Both the position numbers and the translations under genes were made by a program. DNA of 64,000 nucleotides from Turnera subulata. Its lineage: Eukaryota > Streptophyta > Magnoliopsida > Malpighiales > Passifloraceae. Below the pieces are notes generated by a model, which was not told the origin of the DNA, did not search any database, and saw nothing but the letters and a program-made list of their open reading frames with translations. Location: assembly GCA_028386065.3 (NCBI GenBank), contig JAKUCV010004246.1, forward strand, positions 1-64,000. The letters are read 5' to 3'. Positions 37,538 to 49,294 of this stretch are shown here, piece after piece. How positions within the stretch are numbered: the stretch's first letter is position 1; each line of letters opens with the position of its first letter.

Positions 37538-40363
37538 ATGGAGGTGGAGGCGGTCGTCTCATCGGGTATTCTTCCATTTCAATTCGTGCTGCTCCGTAGT
37601 CATAGTCACACTAGTAATAAGAGAATCAGAGCAGCAGCAGCAGCTCCTGCAAGACTTGATACTAGCAGTAGTGGGAGGAGTTCATCATGGGGGATGATGA
37701 GGAAGAAGAAGAAGAACAAGAAGAGGGAAGTTATAGTGAGGGGAAGTAGTACTAGTGGGGGGCTGGACTTGGAGGCGGGAGGAGGGAAGATGGTGGTGGA
37801 GCTGGTGGGAGCATTCAACGAGGTGACGGAGAGGATGAATGTGGTGTCCAGCAGCTCCTCGGCCATCCTCTTCAAGGCTCTCAAGCTATCCATCCCAATC
37901 CTCCAGACGCTGCCACTCTCTTCTGATGATGGCCGCTCCCCTCTGTCCAAGGCCTTATCCCTCGCCCTTCTCCTTGCCGATCTTCAGGTACCTAGCTTAT
38001 CTGAGTGTGAGAGTAAATGAATTAATCCATCTATTCTTTTCTATTCAATTCTATAGCTATGTATCGACAAAACAATAAACACAATAAAGTACAAAAACAG
38101 ATGGATGCAGAAGTGATATCTGCGGGGATATTGCGGCACGTAGTGGAGGCACGTGCCATAAGCATGCACCAAGTGAGGGACAGTATAGGCACGCCCACCG
38201 CTCATCTCCTCCACGAAGCTCTGCGGGTCAAGAACATCCCTTACAACCTTGACCTCTTCCTAGAAGACGACGATAAATCCTCCGCCTCTGCCCTGAGGAA
38301 GTTCTGCCTCACCTACTACGACATCAGGGCCCTCATCCTCGACCTCGCCCTCAAGCTCGACGCCATGAGGCATCTCCATTCCCTCCCGCGCTATCAACAG
38401 CAGATGCTCTCCCTCCAGGTCCTCAAGATATATGCCCCCCTCGCCCACGCCGTCGCCCCCTCCCATCTCTCCACCGAGCTCGAGGATCTCTCCTTCCGTT
38501 ACCTCTTCCCTTTCTCCTACCTCTACCTCGACACCTGGCTCCGCGCCCACCACACCCCTACTGGCCTCCTGGACATCTACGTCCACCAGCTCCGCCGTGC
38601 CCTCTCCTCCGATCCTGTCCTGCATGACTTGGTCCACCAGTTCACCGTCACCGGACGCTTCAAGAGTCGCTACAGCACCATGAAGAAGCTCCTCAGGGAT
38701 GGGCGCAAGCCGGAGGAAGTGAACGATGTTCTGGGTCTGCGAGTCATACTGGAGCCCAAGATCAAGATTAAGCAGCAGCAGCAGCTGCAGGATGTTGATG
38801 ATGGAGAAGACGGGGACCTTGGCGAGATGGGCTGCTACAGGGCCAGAGAGATCGTACAATCCTTGTGGAAAGAGATGCCTCACAGAACTAAGGACTACAT
38901 CGCCAGGCCTAAGGCCAACGGGTATAGGAGCTTGCACATGGCTGTTGATGTCAGCGACCATAACTGCAAGACTAGGCCCCTCATGGAGATACAGATCAGG
39001 ACTCTGGAGATGGACCAACTCGCAGCCGATGGATCTGCTTCTCATGCTTTATACAAGGGCGGCCTTACTGATCCTCAAGAGGTAATCATTCCTCATCGAT
39101 TAGTACTTCACAGCATATGAATTATCTCTCTACTTAGCTATATATATATATTAGCAGATGACTTAGCTGTTTTCTGCTCAGGCAAAGCGACTCAAGGCCA
39201 TCATGATGGCTGCTGCAGAACTTGCAGCATTGCGTCTTAGAGATCTCACGTCTGCTCAAGGTATCGACATTGACCAAAGAGACCGAGTGTTTCGCCTTCT
39301 CGACAAGAATGGTGATGGCCGGATCAGTATCGAGGAACTTATGGAAGTGATGGAGGAGCTTGGCGCCCCCGGCGAAGATGCACGGGAGATGATGGAACTT
39401 CTTGATTCCAACAGTGATGGTTCTCTGAGCTTCGACGAATTTGATATGTTTCAAAAACAGGTATCATATCACTGCCTATACTATACTAATATAGCTGAAC
39501 ATTAAGGTTGACTTATGGACAAAGTTTTGCTCGTAGTTAGAAAAGGTTAGGTCAATGTCCCTTTAGACTATTGTACCTGAATTCTAGAGTGAAATTATAT
39601 TTATGGAGACGGAGGTTCGGGCCAATACAGCAATAGCTTAACCACTGTAGTTAATTGGGAGTGCTTTTTAAAATTTTATTAAACCAAAGACCAGCTCATC
39701 TATAAGGAGGGACAATATTTTCAGAAATCTTTCTTGTTAAGCTTCCAAGTCTTATTGAAGGTGACAACTTTTCGCGGGCATTGGTTTAGTTAAGATAATT
39801 GATTCTGCTTGACGTTTGGGTTGAGTTGTTTGGATTTGGAACATGTTTGGGTTCAGTTGTTTGCATTTGGAACATTTGACACTCAGTGGTTCCAATTTGA
39901 TTATGCTTCTTCTGCTGGATGGACTAATTTCTGCAATCTTGATCAAAATCAAAGGGATGTTATTTCCATAAAAAAAAAAAAAGGGGATGTTATTAGTTTG
40001 ACTTCAATTTGAGATTAAATTATAAGCAAAGTTACTTGCTTCAGATGCGTCCATTGTGTGGTAATCCAGATTCCATTAGACAGTCTTGAATATGGTAGTA
40101 TCCAATGTTTTCTCTTGCTGTGTTTAGTTGACGGAACTTCCAATTGCATGTGTAGTATTATGTTGATATGTGCCCTCTCTAATTTTCTGTTTGTATCTCG
40201 TGTATAGGTTGAATTCATGCACAATGTAGAAGACAGAGATCAACAATACAAGAACATGCTGAATGAGAAACTTCAGATGGCAGATGACAGTGAATTGATT
40301 CAGGTATATAGTAAAGAGCTGGGCAACAAACTTGCAAGTTCAGACTCCATAAGCCTATCATAG
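37538..40363 (+). CDS. CRSH: Calcium-activated RelA/SpoT homologue, (p)ppGpp synthetase
   Basis: Four exons: 37538-37987, 38101-39081, 39182-39460, 40208-40363. They total 1866 nt and encode 621 aa. The N-terminal 75 residues are Ser/Ala/Arg/Lys-rich, as in a chloroplast transit peptide. The HD-like region (about 110-300) lacks the His-Asp hydrolase motif, so only synthesis is expected. The synthetase domain shows GRFKSRYSTMKK (335-346), NDVLGLRVI (358-366), DYIARPKANGYRSLH (415-429) and EIQIRT (446-451). Two EF-hands follow with complete 12-residue loops at 518-529 (DKNGDGRISIEE) and 552-563 (DSNSDGSLSFDE). CRSH makes (p)ppGpp in plastids in response to calcium. A Lys/Gln-rich then acidic insert (about 370-390) interrupts the synthetase domain. 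The last exon could instead be spliced at 40302, which would change the C-terminus. Intron 3 holds a 31-bp tandem repeat. Confidence 0.94.
39814..39875. repeat. 31-bp tandem repeat, two copies, in CRSH intron 3
   Basis: Units 39814-39844 and 39845-39875 share gtttgggtt, agttgttt and atttggaacat. They differ at two positions (G to C in each case). Confidence 0.8.
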
Positions 40364-41235
40364 GTCTCTGTATGTCTGCCCAAACAACCCAGCATAACTT
40401 ATGTACAGTGTTATTTCCAAAGTGTTACTATTTTACAACACTTTTGGTGTTTCTGGGCAGATGCCATAACCTCTTTTGGGGGGCAAAAATTGTAGGAAAG
40501 GAGAAACAATTAGCTGGTCTTATGTGAAGCCAGATAATATTATTAGTAAAATTCTTTACTGTTGTATCATTCTTGACATGGAAAAATTATGGTCATTTCT
40601 GTCGCAGCAGTAATGGATTCCTAATGTAGAAAGTTCAGGTCTACAGTACTCCTACTGTGCTGTTGGGAGAAGTGACCCAGCGCCCAGCGGGTTTTTGTAT
40701 TGCTAATTAAGCATGTCCGCATGCGAGCTTGAGATCTGAATGTGTAAAGTGCAAGAACAACAATTCTTACTAATGCCATAATATAGAGTCTACTCTAGCG
40801 AGCAGACTTTTCTGGGAATCATTCTATGAGAATTAGGGGACGAACACGAGGACAAGTATCCGCAACAGCCAACAGATTTCGCATTCTTTGGCTTGTATGC
40901 ATTAAGCGTAGGCCTGTAGGTCGAGATCCCGTGACAAACCTATGGAAAATGAAGCATATTTGGGAGAAAGAATACGTATAATGTATTACTTAAGGCTTTG
41001 CCAATGAGTTGTTGTACAAATGAAGAGAAAAAAGACAGAGAGAAGCTACTATATACACAAATACCAACTATAAGAAGCTTGAAGATAATTGGTACATATA
41101 TTTCTTACAAATCTAACAACCAATATGAACTTGTATCTATTCTCTACTGCAGCGTCCGCGCATCTCGACACATGCTTATCGCTTCAAGGCTCTCGTTTTC
41201 ATTAATGCCATTAAAGACCTTGAAAAAAGCTGTTC
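40364..41235. other. Convergent 3' flank between CRSH and CIPK1
   Basis: This 872-bp gap between two tail-to-tail genes should contain both 3' UTRs. No gene or repeat was recognised. Confidence 0.5.
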
Positions 41236-44200
41236 TCACACTTCTGTTGTCAAAAAACTTTGACTTGGGGGAACGCCTAACTCATTGGACAGCCTTTTAC
41301 ATAACTGCATGGATCATTTTAGCGAACTACCATCAGCACAGATGATGCCATCAGTAATGCATTCCTTAAAATAACAAGAGAGAAAAAGGGGTACCTGTCT
41401 ATAAATTGAGGAGTCTCCGTATGATTTTCTCAGTTCAACTACAAACAGTGATGGGCTTATCTCAAACACCTGAAAGTGTTGGGAAGGTATAATTGTGATG
41501 GTCAACCAACTGGTTATGTGCGCATTCGTAATTTCTACAAAGAAACGCCTATGGCTACCGTAATACAATCAGTCAAAGGATCTTTACCTCTGCGGCAACA
41601 GAAAGGTTGCCTAGGATTCGCTGCCCTTTGTTCTCTCGCATCACTTTCATCTAGAGAACAGACAACAATTTCTCAGTCGATACCAAAAATTTTGGTCTTG
41701 AGATCTCCTCAAAAAATATTTTCATCATACTTGTTTCCAGAGATAACAACTGTGTATGTTATAAACATAATATTACACTAACCGTGCCATTCTTCTTTTG
41801 GACTCGAAACCCCATCTCTACGACGATATCTTCAATCTTTCCCATCAAATCACTGATGGAATGACTGGACGTAAATCTGATCTTCCTCTCAGAAACATCC
41901 TAAATCAATTTGAATTGCATAGTGGCTCATCAGTATTCCATCAGGTAATTGTGTACCCAACGGCAAAAACGACATTTAAACATGCATGATAGGTCCATTG
42001 CTACAGCTACTTAATCTTTCTCACCTCATTCTCAAATAAACCTGAAAGATCCAGACAAGAGGACATCCCAATTAATTGAAAAGCATTGATAAGGCTTGGT
42101 GATCCAGGGCTTGTTTGACCAGATGGCTGCATGAAAAGAATGAACCTGGCAGTTAAAGCACTAGATAATTTAAATTATTTCACAAGGTCACCAGCACATA
42201 TGAAAATTCCTTGAAGGTCATACCACTTCCTGCATTGAGAAAGCTTCATCGTCAATATATATATATTCTTCTTCATCTGAGGGTTCTGTTGGGGTGTAGT
42301 CCTGCTTGAACCATTCATGAGCTCTAATACCGTCTACTGTTATTCTGGTAACAGGATTTGGATCAAGAATCCTCCTTATAATGTTTTGGGCGGCTGGTGA
42401 TAGCCATTTGGGAATCTGAGCATCCCCCTTGAAGATCTAAAATGCATCAGAATGATCATCAGAAAATTTTCGAATGTATCAATGTGATGGGATGCGATCA
42501 AGTAAAAACGGCATGCAAGAGGATGAAGGACAACTCGTACCTTCTGATAGAGAACAGCAAGGTTTCTATCATCGAAAGGGAGGTATCCTGTGAGAATCAC
42601 ATATAAGATCACACCACATGACCATACATCAGATGTTGAACCATCATATCCTCTATTAGAAAGGATCTCAGGGGCAACATAGTTGGGACTCCCGCAGGTT
42701 GTATGCAGTAAACCATCAGCCTACAGTTCCAGGCAGAATTTAACAAAGGAGTCAATTACTACCAAGAATCAAAATGAACATACTCTCACAAGTTGTGAGA
42801 TATGACAGGTAAGCTTACCCTAAAATGCTGGGGCAAAGCACTAAGTCCAAAATCGGATATCTTTATGTTTCCTTTTGCATCTACTAAAACGTTCTCTAGC
42901 TGGAAAGTTGGACACAGAACATTTGCTTTAGTCAATGGCAAAAGCTAACATGCATTGGATAATTAAATGCGTTAGAGGAGCTGAGAAAGACCTTGAGATC
43001 CCTGTGGAAAACTCCTTTGTTGTGACAGTAGCTGACACCATCAATCAACTGCTGGAACAGCTTCCTGCCCGCAGCTTCTGAAAGTTTCCCCTGGGATGCC
43101 TACAAGACATGGGCAGCTAAATAACTTCAGCGAGAGCTTAAAATAAGATCAGGTATCTGACTGGAAAGAATGCGGAATGTTGAGTTAAAACGTCTTACAA
43201 TTCGGTCAAACAATTCTCCACCATTTACATATTCGAGAACCATATAAATCTTTGATTTGCTTGCCAATACCTGCACATTTGGGCATCAGCACCAGTACAA
43301 CAACATAGTTAGACCCCAAGCTTAGTATTGCCCTCGGTGAAAAATAGTTAAACCGATGATTGCAATAAATCTCCAAAGTATTTTAAAAAAAATAAATAGT
43401 AAAAAAGACCAATCATCCGCACAACATTCGGTCCCCCGATCCCATGTGCCAAAGACAGGATTATACTTTATACTACTACTATTATTGAAGACATGTGTGT
43501 GTGTCTTGTTTTATTTTTTTTTTTTCCTAATAATAGTTATGAAGTGATGGTCCTCCTGGAGAAATACTACATGTTTTCCTTATTTGCTTCCGGTGATTGT
43601 GGCCTGTGGGAGGAGGAGGTTGAAGGGCCCCATCATTTTAAGAAGCCAGCAACTTGTTGACCCAATGGGGGTAACGGCCCGAAGTGGGCATGAGAGGGCA
43701 TGAAAATAAGAGACCCCCCCCCCGGCCCCCACCACCACCAGACCCTGAACCCAGATGGGGCCCAATCTCAAACAATGATTATTGGCGTTATGTGGTGGAG
43801 GAAATGAAACGCCCGAAGCAAGCACCTCCCCCACCCCGCCAGCCCGCCAAACCCACATGGTTCTGTTTACTCTGACCAGACCGACCAAACGAGTGAACAA
43901 TATCAAGCAAACAAAAAGACACAAAACAAAAAGAAAAACCCGACGCTGTGGCATAGGAAACTTCCAGAACATGTGGCGTCTTCTCATTTGGTGAAAAAAT
44001 CACTCACCGCACCTGGACAACTAAAAGGATGATTTTTGCGCCGTTACTACAAACCCCGTGTTGAATGATCAAAAAAAAAAAAAAACAACAACCGGTGTTG
44101 AGTTGAGTTGAGCGGTTCAGATTCAACGTGGGGTTATTTATTAATCATTGAGAACCGTATGGGGCGCGAAATCAACGGAAAAACTGATGAGATGGTCTTT

Positions 44201-45229
44201 TACTTATTATCCATCCATCCTCCTAAGATTTTTATAAAATTTAAATAAATAAAAATATTTTTCCTCCTTGGCATTTTTTTTTTCTAAAACAAACTAAAAA
44301 AAATAGAATTTGAGTTCAACAGAAATAGAAACCACACAAAAATGAGGGAGACGATAAAAACGGGGAGTTTGGTGGGATCGTGTCGTGTATTTCGACGAAA
44401 ACTCAAAGCCAAAAGACAGAACAGAACACAGGGACAGGAACAGGAGATGTGATGTGATGTGGCCATGTGAGCAAGCAAGCAAAGCAAAGTTTGAAGAAGA
44501 AAGAAACAACATTCATTCATACCTCGTGTAACCTCACAACGTTAGGATGTTTGAGAAGTTTCAGTGTGGCGATTTCCCTCTTTATCTGCACACCAACAAC
44601 CCAATCATAATTAATAATAATGGTAACAAATAATCATGGCATGTAGTGATTGTTAGTTGATGATTAACCTTTCCCCCCAACAGAAACAAGATGGATATAA
44701 AAATGATTATATGAAAAAAGGAAGAGTACGATTTGATCGATGATACTTCTTCAACAAGGAAATTTAAAATTTTTACAAAAGAAAGGAAAAAAAAACTGAA
44801 GCAATCTGGAAGGTTAGAGAAGGATGGAAAACGAGGGACGAATTCCTCCAATTGCAAATATGGTTTTTGAATTTGATGATGAATAGTTCCCTTCCCTTCC
44901 CTCCTCCCGGCGGCCACCGGGGAGGGAGGGGGAGGAGGAGGAGGATAAGAAATGAAAAGGTAATCAATCAATCAGAGGAAGGAGGAGAAGAGGGGTTAAT
45001 TACGGGTAGTTACCTGGTCGGTGATTTTGAGGTCGAGGATTCTGTTCTTCTCGAGGATCTTGACGGCAAAAGGCTGGCCGGAGTCGAGGTTCTGGGCGAA
45101 TTTGACTTTTCCAAAATTGCCTTCCCCCAGAGTCCTTCCCAGCTCGTATTTTCCAAGGCGCATTCCCTTCTCCTTCTGCTTATTGTTATTCCTCCTCGCT
45201 GCTGCTGTCTTTTCTCCTATCCTCACCAT
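41236..45229 (-). CDS. CIPK1: CBL-interacting protein kinase 1
   Basis: Twelve exons in transcript order: 45014-45229, 44523-44585, 43199-43270, 42992-43099, 42819-42899, 42541-42720, 42224-42436, 42025-42126, 41783-41899, 41588-41650, 41395-41469, 41236-41304. They total 1359 nt and encode 452 aa. The SNF1-related (SnRK3) kinase domain has GEGNFGKV at 35-42, ATP-binding K57, catalytic D151 in HRDLK, DFG at 169-171 and APE at 196-198. The regulatory half has the NAF/FISL motif (N325-A326-F327 in [12 protein letters not shown]) that binds calcineurin B-like sensors, and then a PPI-like ERKIRFTS segment. HRDLKLEN and SALPQHFR match CIPK1 rather than CIPK3, 9 or 23. In Arabidopsis CIPK1 works with CBL1/CBL9 in salt, osmotic and ABA responses. 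The multi-intron form is the ancestral CIPK structure. Intron 2 (1.25 kb) contains a C10 run. The donor of exon 7 is ambiguous by one codon. Confidence 0.94.
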
Positions 45230-46786
45230 TCACGGCAATCTCGATTAAAGAAAAAAAAAATTTCTCTTTTGGTGTTGATGCTGTGTGTGCGATTTCTTTT
45301 TTAACCACAACAACAAAGAAAGAAAGAAAAAGATGTGAACGCCTCTCCTCTCCTCTCCTCCCCCGGGGCCTGCAACCGTTTTTTATGACTGTTTGGAGAT
45401 TTGCCAAATGTGTTACTAAAAAACACAAAAACTAGGTGTCCTCTTGTCTCTCTTCTTATATCCCTCTCAAACTCCCTCTTCTCCTCTCCTTTTACGTGGT
45501 GTACTATACTAATGTTTTTTATGGGCAGGGCAGGGCAGGGCAGAGCTTTATGAATGGATGGATAATTTGGAAGATATTGAGACTTAAGAGTATCTCTGTG
45601 GACTTATATATAAGATGTTCGATCTCCTTGCATTTGCATGCCCCACCCAATAAAAGAGAAACTCCTTTTTATTGCATTGCATCCCTTACCCTACCCTAGT
45701 CTACTCTGTCTAATAATTGGACTCTCTCTTTTTTTTTGTTATTTTTAAAAATCCATCCTGTAACTAAACCAAAAAACCAACAAAAAAAAAAACTGCTCTG
45801 TTTAACAAATTCTCGTTTCTATACCTTACTTTCGTCCAACCTCTTTCGTGTAATCTTTGCTATTCCTTTTCTTTTTTCCAGAACAATTTTTGATTTTTCA
45901 TTAATCCCATTATAAGCACTTTAGCACTAGCTAGCTTAGGCTGGCTAGATCCATAGATATTAGAATCGTATTCCAACACTAGCAGTCTAGCACACACAAA
46001 AGAAAAGAAAAGAAAAAGTTAATTTGGTTATACAAAAACTATTGATCCCTTTTTAAAGTGTACCTCTATCGGTTAGGGAAAACTACTAATTAAAACCCCG
46101 TTTGAATAAACCTCCGAAATGGTGAATCCAGTTCCAAAAATAAAACCATACCGATGAATTAAATTAGATTCAATCCCCATACCAAACGAAAGAGGCTGTA
46201 ATTGAACAATAACACCTTTGCTCCCACACCTCTTATTTATGCAAAGAATTGTTAATCCCACACCTTTAGTTCTTTTTTTTGTTCAAATGAAATAACTACA
46301 ATAATCTTGTTCAATTTTTATCTTCTTCAATACAAACAAAATGTTTTTATTTTTTCTTAATAGCACTTATGTCATTTACTCTTTCATCCCATCTACTTGA
46401 ATTTTTGGGATATTTGAACAAAAAAGGAGTAATTAAGATGAATTGTTGGTATATTAAACTAAGATTAATTTCATTGTGTTTGGAAGTTTTTATATTTTTG
46501 GATTTTAAGAGTTCAACTCCATCTAAATTTAGTGCCCGTTTGGATCGTGGGCTTGGGCGCGCGGGATAGGGGTCGAGCCCGAACTCGACGTTTGGCTGCG
46601 CATTTTTTGAGGCTGGGGTCGGGAACGGGGTGGGATCCAATCCTGCAAACCCGGGATTGAGGCCTCCAAACCCGGATTTTCAACTCATCCTTTCCAAGCG
46701 GGCTTGAAAATCCGGGGTAGGGGTTGGAAAAGTATGACGGGCGTGTCCCTGGCAAATTTTCATTAATACCATTTTACCCCCGTTGG
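45230..46786. other. CIPK1 promoter side and repeat-like GC-rich block
   Basis: The first 200-300 bases upstream of CIPK1 should contain its leader and promoter. From 46530 to 46760 there is a GC-rich block in AT-rich surroundings, beginning with a cccgtttgg motif common at ends of plant non-autonomous elements. It contains a 13-bp perfect inverted repeat (46671-46683 and 46704-46716). No terminal repeats with a target duplication were found, so it is not named as an element. Confidence 0.4.
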
Positions 46787-46793
46787 TATAAAA
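46787..46793 (+). promoter_or_regulatory. TATA box
   Basis: TATAAAA at 46787-46793 is followed about 40 bases on by a CT-rich initiator-like run (46831-46852). It may drive a transcript reaching the coding piece at 48790, but no splicing link can be shown. Confidence 0.45.
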
Positions 46794-48789
46794 GCGTTTT
46801 TTCATGTTTTGGAGCAGTTGACAGGAGCCCGACACTCTCTCTCTCCCTACTCCCAGGTCTGCTGCTCTTCCTCTCCTAATCTTCTTCTTCTCCCCGATTC
46901 ATCAACATCCTCCCCATCTTTGTGTGGTTTTTGCCTGTAATAAAGTGCTTGAACTTGCTTCTTCCTCTTCTGCATCGTTTTTTCTTCCTTCACCCGTCCA
47001 AATCTAGTTAAAATCAAAAGCCCCAAATCAAACCCCAAGAACCCTAATTTTCAATTTCAAAATTGAAGATGCAATTGGGTTATAATTCTGCCTTGAAATG
47101 TTATAACCTTTCATTTAAGTTGGATTCATCCCTAATCCACTATCTATTTGAGTTGTGTAGGTGAATTGAAGGACTGAAGTTCGAAGGCTCGACGGGGTTG
47201 GTCATCTTTGTTTCTCAAGGTAAAAACTATTACCCTCTTTTGATGGTTTTGTTGGTTCGTATCACAGAGGTTTTGGTCTGTGTTTTGCTGGGTAGAACTT
47301 TCAATAGTCTCATCTCTTCTTTGTGTCATCAAAATGCTTGGGTCCTCTTAGCGTGAATGGATTTTGGTCTCTGCTTAAATTGTCTTCCTTTACTACTGTC
47401 TCTGCTAAATTATTCCTACTGATTGCTTTCTTTCTCATCTCTTAATCGTTATAGAAGAAGAAGTTTCATCTTTAAACATTTGTTTCTGGTTCGTGTTAGG
47501 GTAATGCTCTTCACACCGTTCAAATTCTGAATCCATGTTAACTTAAAGCCCTGTTTCCAAATTTACGGTGAAATGTAATTCTTAGTGCCAAAATTTTTGT
47601 AACTGGATGTATTTGGGGTTTAGCTACTAGGAGGGTAATACGACGCTAATGTTTTTGCACTTTTCCTAGAAGAAAAAGGTATACAATGCTTACACTATTT
47701 CCCATGATTTTAATATACTAGTTTTTATACTGGAGTTTGCGCGTTCAAATGAGAGACCTTTGCAGATGGCAGAATTGGGGCTTTCGTTAAAATCTAATGT
47801 CTTTATTGCGTTATTCTGCGAGGCCAGGTGTTAAAGTCACGAACTTCTGTCTTTTGTGGCCAATTGATGATCTGTTTGCGACTGCATTGATGCTGTCTTT
47901 TGAATCTGCATTGTCATTTCAGGTCAAGCGACAGATAATTAATGTGAATAGTCATGCATACATTTTTTCGTGCTTAGTTGTCATGTTTGATTCTGCTTTC
48001 AGACTCTCTGCTTATCTGTTAAAAACATGCTGTCAGAACTGTCCCCAGTAATTCCCTTTCATTTATCTTTTTCTATAGGAGTCATGTGGATTTTGATTTA
48101 TTCTGCATCTTGACTTAATATGTTGAAGAGTTGGTATATGTCACTTGTCTTTGAAATCATTTTTTTTTTCTTTTTTTCATTTGGATCTTGGGAGCTCATT
48201 GCTGAACCATGGCGCTCTCCCTCTTTTCATAATTTCCAAGATTTTGCTTAGATGCGTTCCCAATCAATCCGAGCTTCTTCTGTGCACCATGCATGTGCAT
48301 TGAGGGGTCCGTTGATAATTTCAACTAAGCTGTTAATCCCACCCCTTGTTTAATTACAGCGAGGAACTTAATTCTTTCAGGACTAAGTTTGCAGTCGCTA
48401 TCATTGTTTTATATGTGGATCTGCTACTTTTTATTTTTGTCTCCAAACAGTAGGTGCATAAAACAGAGTTGAAATACACATTTTTGCTTATAAGAACACC
48501 TGGAAGACAAGAACTTCTCTTGGGCTTAATACAGCTATCTGTGTTTGAGCTCTGATACTCAATAATTGAAAGACAAAGATAATTAAAACTGACTACAGGT
48601 TGCTCATACTGCTGCGGATTTCCAGTAGCCAGAAATTGTTACCCTGTGCTTTGTGTGCAACGTCTTATAGGATTTACCTTTTGTTCATTTCTCTTTTGAA
48701 TGGTGAGATGCATGCATGATCCCAATCATTTTGTGCTGCTTTTGTCTTCATTTCTTTTTGAGTAAAACCATTAGGATACAAAACGTACG
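46794..48789 (+). other. Unassigned leader or intron-like sequence
   Basis: Downstream of the TATA box are donor-like (caaggtaaaa near 47217) and acceptor-like (tttgcag near 47759-47765) sites, the latter followed by an ATG. No reading frame with recognisable domains was found, so exon structure is left open. Confidence 0.3.
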
Positions 48790-49155
48790 ATGAGGCGAGA
48801 CGGATTCCCAAATGCCACTTACATAGGATACATATACGAAGATTGGGCTTCAGTTAAATCTGTGGTAGACGGATTCCCAAATGCCACTTACAAAGGATAC
48901 AAAACGTACGATGAGGCGAGACTTGCGTATGTGATGAGTGAGGAGCGATGGGTTCGCGATCATTTTCAAGATGCGATCATGGACGATGTTGCCGAGTCAA
49001 GTAATCGTGGCACATACCAATTCGGTGCAACCGTCCCAATGAAGGACACAACGCATGCCAAGTGGGGGTTCACGACTCGAGACATGAACATGCTTGTAAT
49101 TGGTGTGATTGTTGGCATGTTTGCCATGGCATTGCTTATTTTCATGGCAAAATGA
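48790..49155 (+). CDS. Partial RNase H1 N-terminal-like domain protein with C-terminal membrane anchor
   Basis: A 121-aa open frame. Residues about 12-49 (YIGYIYEDWASVKSVVDGF, then NATYKGYKTYDEARLAY) match the RNase H1 N-terminal domain (caulimovirus VI/RNase H1-N fold), a nucleic-acid-binding module found alone in many plant proteins. Residues about 99-118 (NMLVIGVIVGMFAMALLIFM) form a hydrophobic helix followed by a short AK tail, as in a tail-anchored protein. The frame begins inside a duplicated segment: 25 bases at 48799-48823 recur at 48868-48892, and 28 bases at 48774-48801 recur at 48895-48922. The real N-terminus and upstream exons are therefore unknown. The 130-N gap begins 9 bases after the stop codon, so misassembly is possible. 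Function is not known. Confidence 0.5.
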   Translation: MRRDGFPNATYIGYIYEDWASVKSVVDGFPNATYKGYKTYDEARLAYVMSEERWVRDHFQDAIMDDVAESSNRGTYQFGATVPMKDTTHAKWGFTTRDMNMLVIGVIVGMFAMALLIFMAK

Positions 49156-49164
49156 AAATAATTG

Positions 49165-49294
49165 NNNNNNNNNNNNNNNNNNNNNNNNNNNNNNNNNNNN
49201 NNNNNNNNNNNNNNNNNNNNNNNNNNNNNNNNNNNNNNNNNNNNNNNNNNNNNNNNNNNNNNNNNNNNNNNNNNNNNNNNNNNNNNNNNNNNNN
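49165..49294. other. Assembly gap, 130 N
   Basis: All bases are N. Any open frame reading across it is meaningless. Confidence 1.

Noticed and set aside
38260..39045. 261-aa open frame antisense to CRSH exon 2
   Set aside because: It is a shadow of the GC-rich coding exon on the other strand, which has clear synthetase motifs.
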